Both the position numbers and the translations under genes were made by a program. From Acanthaster planci (taxonomy: Eukaryota > Echinodermata > Asteroidea > Valvatida > Acanthasteridae): a stretch of DNA of 23,133 nucleotides. Within the stretch, counting starts at the first letter, position 1. Every line of letters begins with the position of its first letter. Below, in pieces: positions 1 to 11,200 of the stretch. The notes below the pieces were generated by a model. That model made no database searches, was not told the origin of the DNA, and saw nothing but the letters and a program-made list of their open reading frames with translations. The DNA lies in the NCBI RefSeq assembly GCF_001949145.1, contig NW_019091628.1, positions 62,232 through 85,364 of the forward strand, read 5' to 3'.

Positions 1-1025
1 TTTTCGAAACAATCTCTGGGGGTACTTTTTGTGCGCCTCCGCCTGGCGGAGACTTTTCCTTGAATTGGGACACTGCACCCCTAGGAGCAGGGCAGAGTTG
101 GCCTGGAGTGGCCCAAGAGAGCATTAAATTGTGGTTATTTGTTCCTAAGCTTAGAGAAATTGATAAACAGTCTGAAAGTTAAAACATCTGTGGCGGGTTC
201 ATTTCTGGCCAAGTTTTCTAGCAATGAATAGAACCAAGGGAACAGACAGTGGTGGTTACTCATTATAATATATGAGGCAAAATTTTTTTTGCAGGTTCAA
301 TTTACTCTTAAATCATTAGGTTTGTTTCAATACTCTGAATTTAGGTTTTCTTGATTTCCGATGTCCGAACTGACATTTGTTTTCATCTGTGAAATTAATC
401 CCAGTTCATTTCAGTATCTTTTGTCTTTGTTGGCATCAGCTCAATTTTTGATGCATTAATTGTATGACAAGCCAGCACAACGACACAGTCATAATAATAA
501 ACCTTTCTATACAGCTCTGCCACATATAGCTTGTGCATCTGTATTCTCATCCACTTTACAGAGTTTGAAATCTACCCCTCCCCCCTTGGGGCAGGTGCTT
601 TCATACTAGACAAATTCCCCAGGAATTTCCGGGGAAATTGCCGGGGAATTTCGGTCGGTTTGTTCTCACTACCAAAGAAATTCCCGGGGGAAAAAGCTTT
701 TCCCCTGAAATAGTGTCCCTGGGAGTTACCAAATGGGTCTACTGCGAACGGTTGCTGGGGTTTTGGTGGGGTAAAAAATCCCCGGGATTTTTCCCGGGGA
801 TTTATTTCCTGGGGATTGGCTCTGCAGTATGACAAGGCCTTTAAGTGAGTTTTGATCGGTAAAAGGTTGAAAGCCGAAGTTTATAGACCACCATACTTGT
901 CAAGTTATATCTCGATACAATCCGATCTCGAAATAATCTGCAGAATTTTTGCTAAGGTGATAATGATAATTGTGACAATATAGGAATACCAATGAAGATA
1001 TTAAATTTTGAGCAAAGTTCCTTAC
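1..1025. other. Intron 2 of SGLT gene B (part)
   Basis: No coding exon seen on either strand. AT-rich except for the GC-rich foldback at 611-811. A short palindrome, CTCCGCCTGGCGGAG, lies near position 37. The missing third exon of gene B is not here. Confidence 0.7.
611..811. repeat. Imperfect foldback element with GGGGAAATT-type palindromes
   Basis: The left arm (AATTCCCCAGGAATTT, then CCGGGG runs) and the reverse complement of the right arm (AATCCCCAGGAAATAAAT, then CCCCGGG) match over about 40 bp with small gaps. The middle is unrelated. It looks like an old foldback MITE in intron 2 of gene B. I see no clear target duplication. Words such as GGAATTTCC resemble NF-kB half sites, probably because the arms are palindromic. 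Confidence 0.55.
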
Positions 1026-1097
1026 CGGCCACCACGACATTGTTTTCCCGGCAAGAAAGTACCCTTGTGCGTTGGTTCGGTTCGATCTGTACATTGA
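1026..1097 (-). CDS. SGLT gene B, coding exon 2
   Basis: Twenty-four codons in phase 0: SMYRSNRTNAQGYFLAGK then TMSWWP. Acceptor CCCCAG, donor CCG|GTAAGG. Same 72-nt length as exon 2 of gene A, with 18 of 24 residues identical. Confidence 0.94.
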
Positions 1098-2713
1098 CTG
1101 GGGAAAAACCAAGGCACGCAAGATTAACGATCACATAAGTATCACACAAGTTATGGCATGTGTCAAATTCAAAAAAGAAAATACCCAGATTAAAACCAAG
1201 AGGCTTTCCGTTTGATGAAGGTAGTAGGGGCGGGGCCAGGGTTCTGCTATTAAGGGGCGTAAACAGCTCTTGCCACGATTGCGACGATTACTTTCAATGC
1301 ATCAGCAAGGGGCCAGGCTTGAACCAAGACGAGAATTATGCAAAGCAAATCACATCGAGCTTTGAGGCGTGGGTAACATGTTACACCTCCGCCTAACCCA
1401 AGATCCTTCCGGTGAGATAGACTTTGCCAGGACTTGCATGCTGTGCAGAGCTCCATTCATCTGTGCGCATGCACACATGTGCACCAAGGCCAAGCAACGT
1501 GCAACCTAATGAGAGAGACGGCAGGTGGCTCCAAGGCCGGATCCAAATTTGTTTTTATGGGGGGGGGACAAGTTAGCATCTTCCCGGTGTGTTTTTGCAT
1601 TAACTGATCGCACCACCAGTCACAATTAAGCATGGTGCTCCGACACGATTTCCTGAACAAAATGGCTCTGTCCATACTACAAAACAACCTCCATTTATGA
1701 CAGTATCTTCACTTTGATTTCAAAAACCAACTCATGGGGGGGGGAGCATGGCCCCCGTTGGGCCCCTCCCCCTCGAGTGGCTCCAATTAGTGTTTCTAAT
1801 CAATAGACCGTCGGGACTGTCCATAAAAATACAAGTACGTGGCGCGCGAATACGCACGGAGTGCTGACATAGAATGCACCCATACGGACTGGGGTCTAAC
1901 CATGGAGGCATACACGAAGGTTACATCGTAGGCAGGGTGGTTTAACCGTGACGATGTTCCTCCCAGGAGCCGCTTAAATATATCAAAATCGTTCCAACAC
2001 TGGTGGAGTGAGGCATTCAGTGATGCTAGAATATTTATGGCTAGTCTCAACATGGATGTGAAAAACCAAGGGGGTGGTGCCACCGCATGCACTGCCCCGG
2101 GAAAGGTCAGCTTCGCGCGTTGATAGCCCAGTCCCTCAAAGCACGAGCCACGAGTGGACCACAGGTGGACTATGACTTAGTCACGAGGGAGCTCTGCCAG
2201 GCTAAAGGCTCGGTGTTTTTTTGGTCAACAGTGAACTAATAAATGTTGGCAAATTCTACATACATGTATGTAACCGTGGAGCGTTCGAGGGCCATGTAGG
2301 AGGACTTAATGACTTAGCTGATATGTCTATTTATGACGGTTTTCTGCACGGCTAAACTGGTATTTGTGGAACCGAACATCACGTGGAATAGCGATCGCGT
2401 ATGCATGTAGGCCTACTTGCCAAATTAGGGGAGAGGTCGAAGGCGTGTGTCAAACATTGTCAGAATTGTAGCAGATGATAGATCAGCCAGAGCACGCAAA
2501 TTTAGATTAAGCCAGGCATGCCATGCATGTCTTCGCATGAGTATATAACCACGGTATAACCAACCCAGCCCCCATGCCACAGGGCTGGCGACGTTTCTGA
2601 TGTACCTGTAGTCCTGTACTTACCCACAAACCGACGGCCACTACAAACAAGAAGTACACGCTGATGATGGCGTAATCGGCCGGCTCCATGCGGTTGACGA
2701 ACTCCTCAGCCAT
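1026..2713 (-). CDS. Second SGLT-like gene B, first two coding exons (partial, continues past left edge)
   Basis: 5' part of a tandem paralogue of gene A, same strand, starting 2.3 kb downstream of its stop. Two exons are visible (2624-2713 and 1026-1097) with the same phases as exons 1 and 2 of gene A. Together they give 54 residues: the first helix and the GYFLAGKTMSWWP motif. Exon 3, which should begin with VGAS or IGAS, is not present between position 1 and 1025, so it lies outside. Function is presumed Na+-coupled solute transport; the substrate-site residues are not in view. Confidence 0.92.
1098..2623. other. Intron 1 of SGLT gene B
   Basis: 1,526 nt with no recognised gene. G-runs at 1558-1568 and 1736-1744 with a C-rich stretch at 1752-1774 look like remains of the G-rich element family seen elsewhere in the window. 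A TACATGTATGTA palindrome and one TAGGCCT word are present. Confidence 0.6.
2624..2713 (-). CDS. SGLT gene B, coding exon 1
   Basis: Thirty codons: MAEEFVNRMEPADYAIISVY and then FLFVVAVGLW, donor TGG|GTAAGT in phase 0, as in gene A. I chose the ATG at 2713 because it is the first ATG in this frame here and has a strong context (AACATGG). A second in-frame ATG (Met9) is possible. The frame is open further upstream but without an ATG. Confidence 0.9.
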
Positions 2714-2928
2714 GTTGTTGCGTGAACCAAGGAAAATGTGTAGCAACTTTACAACAGGAGAAACCACCAGCACTCACAGGGCAGTGTAGCTCGTGGGCCT
2801 ACAGTGTGCGTGTTGTCTCAGAGATGTCGAACCAAGTACACGTTTCTAGACTCAAGAGGGTCAATCGTCCTTGTTATCGGTTATGTCATAGGTTAAGACA
2901 ATAAGAGCACGCCCGGGAAGTACCACTA

Positions 2929-3006
2929 GAACTCTGGGTTCGTTGGCCGCGCCGCCGAGCTCCACATTCGTGACCGGGAGCGCAGCGGACAACGAAACCC
3001 AGAGTT
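2929..3006. repeat. Inverted repeat about 215 bp upstream of the gene B start
   Basis: GAACTCTGGGTTCGTTGGCC on the left pairs with a copy carrying one extra T on the right (ACGAAACCCAGAGTTC). The stem is about 18-20 bp around a GC-rich centre. It is either a small foldback element or an upstream regulatory hairpin of gene B. Confidence 0.7.
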
Positions 3007-3993
3007 CAAGAGGTAGCTCAGGAACTGGAGTTTAAAGCAAAAACAGATTGCAGCTTGCAGCCGGAAGGAGCAGATAAAGCATGGAGGTACCTTCATGGAC
3101 AAACCCATGAAATGATACTTTCACCTCAACTTCTCAAAGGTCCGTACGCCGAAAACCGCGTATCAAGCCACGCCGCAAGCTTGCTGCTAAAAGATGAAAC
3201 AGTGGCTATGATCGCGTCGCTATCAACTACGTTTAGGCATCTGCATGTTTCGCGCATCATCAGGAAAGCAGTAGGCCTAGACTCGTCTCCGAGCTCCACA
3301 GAGCGTGTGGAAGGAATGCGTGGCGGGAAAATCTGGCAGGCGGGACACAACTTAAGGTACCTACCGCTGGCAGTAAATGGTCCGTGCGGTAATCCAAGCT
3401 AGCACTCAGCGCTCGGGAATTCGGTCCATCACATGCCCGGGAGCAATGCGGATGTTAGTACAGACCTTGGCCAATTGGGTCAAAGGACATTACAGGCGAG
3501 TTGTACCACTTATTGCCCCGTATATAAACACGTCACCTTGATAACCAACTCTAAAGTGTGTTAATTTCTCTGTTTATAATGACTCTATGCATTAGAAGCC
3601 TGACAACACTATTCATATGGCAGGGTACCCACTCATGGTGACAAATGTACAGTGCAATGGCGTGTAGTGTAAATAGCGAACCGAGCAAACTTGTATGGTG
3701 CCGCCTCACCTGGGTCATAAACACTCCGCGTGCTTATTATGAAAGTGCAAAGTACACACTGCGGATATTTCCTCGTGCATAAAATATTTACCCAAACACT
3801 ATAATGTATGGATGTTTTCCAGCTTAAAAGTTGAGTTTCGGTCTTATCAAGACCGTGGGAAATAACCTCGGGATAACATTATTTCCCATCATGCATCCGT
3901 GTAATTATGTCTGATGTATTTACATGCTGATCTCCATCAGTTTTTAGGCTGGCAGAAATAGTTCTAAACTGACCACTTGGCATGATCAAGTAA

Positions 3994-4279
3994 GCGTCCT
4001 CAGGTTTTTTTTAGGGGGGGTGCAAACCATTTTTTCCAGAGGTGAAAAAATAGGAAAAGCACTCATCTGCCATAACTTCTTCCACAACAGTGACAGAGGC
4101 CAGTTTTTGAGTTTGTTTGTTCGTTTGTTTATTAATCTCTTTCAAGAAAATTTGTACTTTTCATCCGCATTCCAATGATTTTTGTCATTTCTTTCGTTTT
4201 TTTTTTCATCTTTTAGTTTTCATATTTTGGGGGAGGGGGCAAGCACCACCCCTTACCCTTTCCCCCCCTCGTGACGTCC
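3994..4279. mobile_element. Diverged G-rich element with GCGTCCTCAGG / GACGTCACGAGG ends
   Basis: The left end GCGTCCTCAGG followed by a G-run, and the right end C-run plus CTCGTGACGTC, mirror each other loosely. The layout and pyrimidine-rich centre match the better kept copy at 15548-15748. Probably a decayed non-autonomous DNA element. Confidence 0.4.
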
Positions 4280-4609
4280 ATGCAGTGATCACCTTGGAAT
4301 AAGGTACGCATAAGGCACTATGCAAATGAACTGTCAATATAGTTATTGTCTTCGTTGCATATTCAGTAATCGAACAAATTGTGCGCACGCCACAGAGCGC
4401 TCATGATCACGACGCTCATAAACAAACTGTTTACTCATACACTACTCAAAACCTCTCAATTAGACCTGTTACGCAACAGATAAACGTCCTTCCCAAGACC
4501 ATGTCGACATTTATGATTGGTTAGTTGCCAGCCAAGGTTGGCTTGGCGACGCTGTATCAAAATCGGGCGTGTGCGGTCAAACAGGTGCTGCCGTGAAATA
4601 AATTCAATA

Positions 4610-4615
4610 TTTATT
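4610..4615 (-). promoter_or_regulatory. Candidate poly(A) signal AATAAA of SGLT gene A
   Basis: Canonical AATAAA on the minus strand 436 nt after the stop codon. It would give a 3' UTR of roughly 450 nt. Confidence 0.4.
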
Positions 4616-4897
4616 TTTCAATATTACGGACTTGTAAGATGTCGGTTTGTACCGCACATAAAGCCAATGCACACTACTCAGTTTTACGCCAATTCTGTCT
4701 GTTTACCCATTCTCGCTTTGCCTTCGACTTGCTGTCCTGAGATCCAATATATAATCATCGAGCTCCATGATATAATTACCCAGTCGGTGTTGTCTGTCCA
4801 TAAACGTATGCACGCCATGCCTATGCATGGTTCTGATGAATACTTGAAACCACACCAATATGGAAAAATGATTAATTACACTATAATGCTTCACAAA

Positions 4898-4903
4898 TTT
4901 AAT
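4898..4903 (-). promoter_or_regulatory. Candidate proximal poly(A) signal ATTAAA of SGLT gene A
   Basis: The variant hexamer ATTAAA lies about 150 nt after the stop. It could serve as an earlier, weaker cleavage signal. Confidence 0.3.
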
Positions 4904-5050
4904 AGGCCAATGGCATTGTAGAAATAACCATGTCAAGGTGTTGTGGGAATGGATGGCTCAATGTGTGCTGTGTTGCCGGTAGGTCGGGCGCTTATAAGAA
5001 GACAATGTTGGAAAAGTTGAAACCGCTGGACAGTTAAAAACCAAGCCATT

Positions 5051-5232
5051 TCACCAAACCCATATATTAATTGCGATTCCAAAGCCGATCACTACGAGTG
5101 CGTTGATATTCGCGACCCACCGCCACTTGGGATTTTCCTCGATGGAGGCGGCGTTCTCTGACGATTCGACGACTTCCCGCGAGATGCCGCACACCCAGAA
5201 GATGGCTTTCTTCCATCGCGGGAACGAGGCGA
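5051..5232 (-). CDS. SLC5A9-like: SGLT gene A, last coding exon 15
   Basis: Residues 581-640 and [20 protein letters not shown], then the C-terminal pattern [13 protein letters not shown] and the last helix [14 protein letters not shown], ending directly at the stop as in other SGLTs. Acceptor GTCCACAG. The phase-1 join with exon 14 makes a Val codon. Confidence 0.95.
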
Positions 5233-8200
5233 CTGTGGACGAGAAAACGCGATACTAACTGCTTTTTACTGCAACTATTATGGAGAAATTAACTGCTGGT
5301 GTTACATTTGAGAATAAACTTCGGAATCGTATTTTTTCTTTCTGAACCGATTTCATTTGAGAATATTTGGAAACGTCTTCGAAAGTTTGAAAATTGTTTG
5401 CAATTTAGTGACAGTTACATTTTCATCACGAGATATGTTGCGAGGGACCGGACTCCAAGTCATTTGTGTCTGTACGGTGTTTGCGACTTGACACAACAAA
5501 CGTGTGAGTGAAGCCGTGTCCGAATTACATGGCTGTGACTTGATATTGCACTTGCTTCTATGATAACAGCCGCAGTCGTTATATCCATAGAGTCGTGCGC
5601 AATTCCGAAGTCGCAGCCAAGTGACTTAATTGGACACGTGCTAACGATCTGTTAAGTTTAGAATGACTTTTGCCGACGCCAAGGATCTGATAGTTGGACA
5701 CTAGAAATCCATATTTGCTCGCCAAGTCTGTTGCCCGTGCAAAACGCTGCAGATTTGAGCACCTCCACGCATGCGAACCTGTACCACTGCGCACACGTAG
5801 TGCGCTGTAAGGCCACAAAAGCCATCTTCTGTTCTTTTCCATAAACTTGCTGCAATGCAATACGGTGCATTATGATTACGGGATTGAAGATGATACCTTG
5901 CTTATCAGCCTCCTCGTTATCTGATTCTTCCTTGGTGCCGGCGGCGTCCTCGTCTGTCGGCACACTCTTCATCTCCGTTTCCCGGGGAACCAGTGGCTTC
6001 TGGCCACGTGTTGACCACGTCATCCCGACGACCTGTCATGAATATTTGTCAGAACATTAAGCTTTTTCTGTGGAAATGATATGATTCGCGATTGGGCGTA
6101 ACGGTGATGATACAATATTGCTGAATTCAAACAGGTTAGGCCTATTTGAAAACCAATTTCAAGGCTGCCTCAGAATTTGATGATCAAATTATCATGAAAT
6201 GTTCCCCGTAGACCACTTCCCTTACTCCTGCGGAACTATTTTCTTGCAGATTGAGTAAACCTACATTTTCATCCGGCAGTCTTTCCGTGAACAGACTGAT
6301 CACAATCGTCAGTGTCAGAGACACCACGCCGACGAAGACGTTGAAATACAGGAAGTGAATCTTGGACACGACGGCCGGTCTGGTGTCCTCCACCCCACAC
6401 GGGGGCGCCCGGTAGATAATGTCCAGGATCATGCGCAACATACCCAGGGCCATGCCGACGATGAACCCCCAGAAGGCACCCTGTTCAAACGAAGCCCCCC
6501 CCCCAAAAAAAAAAACCCGTTAAACTTAGTACTTACAAAGCGGGGGCAGAATATTTTGAAATGCCGAATTTTCGCAATGTTAAGAATAATGTGTGACAGG
6601 ATTGCGTATGCCCTGGATTTGAGGTTGTACCTTGTTGGAACTCAATTCTAAACTATCTTTTTCTTGCTAAAAATGAGGAGTTCCTTTAAAAGAGCCAACA
6701 TGCTGACCAAGGGCCGAGTTTGCTGACCGTCTGCAAAGTCTCTCATCCTTCATTAATCGGCAGAAGTCTAGATTGGAACCTTCTAAGCCCAAATGCAAAT
6801 TCGGATTGAGAAGTACAATATACAGATCATTTCGTTATTACTCTTCAAGTGCCCTTCTTGCGGCTTTTATAAATCATGAATAAATTAGGTCCCGTCGGGG
6901 AAGGAGTACGGAAGGGTATAAGGGCCACTTGCAAAGAAATTTGCAAGTGGTCCTTATGCGCTTTCGTAAAGGAGGGCCTGTTCATTTAAAAAAACCCAAG
7001 GGTTTACAAAAACAACGGACCTTCTCCGTGGTCCGCGACCAGACCATCCCCATGACGAAGCAGGCAAAGATGGGCGGTGTGAAGTAGGACTGCATGGAAT
7101 TGATGTAGAGGAAGATCTGGCCCGAATGCGCAGACTGGACGATGGGGACCCACATCAGGCTGATGGCCAACAGAAAGACCACGAACACCCTGCAGTGGAG
7201 TCAACATGTAAGAGAACCATACAGATGGGACTTTGGCAAGTTCGAAAAATTAATGACGACTCGAGATAAGTTAATGTAATAGTTCGACAAACTTCGCCCA
7301 GTGGAGCATAATTATTCATTAGTCGGCCAAACTGACAGTGAAAGGGAGGCTAAATCCTCAGTTTGAAACTTGAAAGCATCCGTGAAAAAAAAATTAATTT
7401 TCCTGTCAAATTAGTACCTGCTACTCTGATGAATCGTTTCATATTTTAGACAAAACATAATTCAGTGTTTTACGCAAGTTTGGAAACATTGAAAGGGATG
7501 CTTGGAAGCCACACGAATTCTAAATAGTTTCGGATACCATTCAGTTCAGCAGGTAACAATTTACAAGACAGATTCAATGAACTTGATCAAAATGGCTTCC
7601 TCAAAATGGCTCCATCGCTGAATGGTTGGACTACCTAACTGACCATCTAAACCAGCCCCAGGCGGGCAGCTGTACTGGCCCCAGGCGGGGCACGCGGTCG
7701 CATCACTGGTTTAGTCGCCATTTTCATAATTGGGTGCAAAAGACAACCGTTGACATGAGACAAAATTGTGAGGGATGGTAGAGATAATGAAACAACGAGA
7801 GATGCCATCAACATCAAAATAAGACAAATGTAATGATTTTGCAAGATAATTTCACTATCGGTCGGGTGGGACTGTGAGCAAAATTGTCAAGAAGCGAGTG
7901 ACCAGAAGTCGAAGTACAGGTCGCACTCGACATGACGTCACATGCACAACATTTAGACATAACCATAGAAAAAAGTTTAAAATGTAGGCCTCCACAGAGT
8001 TTAGTTCTCACCGTCCTACGATCATGATCTCTTTATTGGCGGCCTTGGGTCGAATGCGGCGCCAGATGTCCATCGTAAAGATCGTGCTGCCGCTGTTGAA
8101 GATGGACGTGAGTGAACTCATGAGGGCGGCCATCATAACTGCTACCATCAAACCGCGAACGCCTGAGATTGAGAAGTCGATAGAGAGAAAAAATAACTTC

Positions 8201-11200
8201 CTTGAACTGAAATGAAGTACGAATCGTTGTTTTGAGTTGTTCATAAGGTTCGTTCCGACTTTGTGGGTTTGGTAGCATTTACATGAGATCTTATCTTGCA
8301 CGTTTTTTCGTCCTTTCAGGGACTCCAAGGTGTTGCCAGTCGGAATCTACTAAATTTAGCAGTGAATGGATTAGAATAAACAAGACTTGCTGTAAGGAAA
8401 TTTTATAAACTTATTTTGTTATCCAAAATGACAGGAACATTAGGCGTTGACAACCGGTGCTTGCGACTGGTTGTGCCTGCACGGCGGACGTTAGGCCAGA
8501 AGCTTCTCACCTGGATGTTAGCTTTCCTAAAAGCAACTTTGTTGCCGCTTCAAAAGTGGGTTGCTCCCTTTAAACATTCCCTGAACATAGTCAAATTTCT
8601 TTGGCTTCATTATGAAATATTCACAAATATACTGTTTTTTTTCTTGCGTGTATACAACTGCTCTGGGTGCAGATACACAAACTACTGATTTTGAGTCACC
8701 TTGTAATGGGCTTTAGCTAAGGCTTTGGCCTTGAGGGGCGAAGCCTGGGCCTTGAGGGTCAAAGCAATTGCTTGGCCTTTTCCTTGGGTGACTGACCTTT
8801 TGTTCCAACGCTGTTTTTTAGTGAATTATTTTATAAGGATGTTCTTTGTTGCAGTGTCCTTACCCAGTGACGTAAATATGGGCCGGGAATGGGGGTGGGG
8901 TGGGGAAAGGTGGGGGGATGACTTCCCCGGACATGAAAAGTTGAAAAGCGAGGGTGGGGGGAGTGACACCATTTGACCATATAGAGCTCGGTGTGCATGA
9001 TATTGATGTACATCTGTAATTAGGAATTTAGAATGGCATATTTATGGCTGTTTTGTTTTCCTTTTCTGAGTGACACTGAATGCATTTTTAGTCGTTGGAA
9101 GTCTGAAAAATTCTTTACTTTCCGCTTTAATTTTTTGCTCTCCGCCAAAATGTGGGGGATGATCCAATAGCTCATCTCCCCCCTCCCCGAAAAAAAAGTA
9201 TGTGTGTGTGTGTGGGGGGGTATATACTCCCTACCCCACCCCCGGGATTTATGCCCATGTTCTTACCGCTAGGCATCGGCCCAATGACCAGCTTAGGGTA
9301 CGCGATATTACTGCACCCCACTTCACTGTCACAGATTCGTTTGCACTCAGCTGGTTCAGTGCAAGCAACTTCATCTGTCAGGAACCAGACAATAAGGTTG
9401 AAGAGAGCGGGTTTTGATTTCCTTGGAGCAGAGAAAATCTGTCTGTATTAGAGTAAATGGCAGTCTGGACACTCTGGACAAATCTGTCCGGAAGACAGCA
9501 AATGACGAGTCAATTAAAGTGTTCTATTTCATCTGTGATAAAAGTCAATTTAGATGGAATAAAACTGGCATGGGTACATTTCCGTTTCATTTACAATTTT
9601 TTCCCGAGGGGGGACATCTAACCTACGGCTAGGAATTTCGTCAAATCATGAAGCTGAAGATTATCCACGTTTGCTGTGTGTGAGGTTTAGTTACCCGTGA
9701 AAAGTATCCGCGCAATCATGCCCGGCATGACGATCATGAAGATCATGCACAGTTTGAAGTAACTGGCCAGAACAGATCCTGCCTTGGCGTGGGTGACATG
9801 CTTGGCAGCCAGAGCTCGCTGAACAATGAGCTGCACGGATTTCAAAAAACAAAACAAAATGATGGGAAATTTTCAGTTCGTCACGGATGGAAAACAACCT
9901 GGCTGGCGCAGACCTGCATTTGTTGCCTTGGCTGGAGCGAACAACTCGGAAATTTTTCGTGGCCAAGATTCATCGAATAAGCCCTGGCCTTTGTATTAGA
10001 TAAAAGGATGGCCACTTTTACGAGGACCTCGTTTTTTGCAACTTGAACCTTCGAGGCAATTCGAACACGTGCATTCGTGGCATTTGATGGGAAACTTTGC
10101 ACATTTCTTAAGTTTTCTGGGCTCGTTTCCACCCACTAAAAATCAGCTATGACGAAACTCAGAAAACCGAGTCTTCGATATATAACATTTACTTTTTTAT
10201 ACCAAACAAAAAAAGTCTTAGCACCAAAGCTAAATTTTGTTCCTGCAGAGAAAAATGAAAGCAACCGACCAAATGAGAATTGATGTTGGAATGAGGCACG
10301 AGGAATGGTTTCCTCTTATGCCAAAGAGACTAGTTTCAACACGTATTGTACATTTTGAATTATAAAAACTAAGTCAGTTTGTACTATAAAAAAAAAAAAA
10401 AGACTGGCGTGTTCTGAGCTTCGCTGACGGTACCGACGTTTCCAGTCTCAGATGTACCGCATCACAGTTCGGTTAATGAAATTTATGGATACTGTCACGA
10501 TATCATTTGTTGCGGTGTTTGCGATGTAGAAACCGAGCTGTCGATGTTAGCTTTGAGCATGGCCGGGCACGTACGCACTAAGTTTAAATTGATTAAAAAG
10601 CACCCAGGCCACGCGCTGTGCCTTTGTGCGTGACAAACTGAAACGCATATTATTTTCGGATTGATCAACACAGTTCCACTTGGTCACGTTTTGTCAAACG
10701 GGAACTTCCGGCATTCCTTTTTAGGGCAAGGTTTGGAGACAAGACAAGACAATCCTATCTGTCATTTCAAATTTGATTAGTGTTTAGTGAAGATAGATGT
10801 TTAACTAAATGACCAAGTGTAATCGACACACTTTCTTTCCCAGTTTAGGATTTCTCTTCGTTTAGTCTTGATTGCTTCCTTGTTCGCTTTTAGCAGGCTT
10901 GTTCGCTTGTTGTCTTGGAGCCCAAGGCTTCGTTGAAAATTATGGATAACACTTAGATCACTCTCCAACTGATAAATTAAAACAACTTCTCAAAAGGAGA
11001 GGGGGGGGGAAACGAAAATCTGATTTGAGCGTTTTTCTCCAACCACACCAAAGTACAAATCTACGATGGGAAAGGGCACCACTCTCAAACGCGCCCATGA
11101 GCACGCTGACGGTTGACGCGTAGGCTGCAACCGCGGCGTTGTTTTTTTTTACCTGGTCAGCGCAGAAGTACCAGGTGCCCATGAAGAACAGCCCGATGAC

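Larger units (their letters stand above)
2714..5050. other. Intergenic space between SGLT genes A and B
   Basis: It holds the 3' UTR of gene A (right side) and the 5' flank of gene B (left side). No extra coding sequence is recognised. It contains the hairpin at 2929-3006, the G-rich element at 3994-4279 and two candidate poly(A) signals of gene A. Confidence 0.7.

Noticed and set aside
1-1025. Third exon of SGLT gene B
   Set aside because: I searched for the reverse complement of the VGAS...GTGHF...GLAG coding segment and did not find it.
1250-1456. Minus-strand open frame in intron 1 of gene B with a hydrophobic stretch
   Set aside because: No SGLT similarity; including it would break the phase-0 join of exons 1 and 2.
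3055-3402. 115-codon open frame on the plus strand between the SGLT genes
   Set aside because: No recognisable domain. It lies in the 5' flank of gene B and is mirrored by a similar open frame on the other strand.
10388-10401. A-run as a possible retroposon tail
   Set aside because: No recognisable SINE/LINE body or target duplication next to it.
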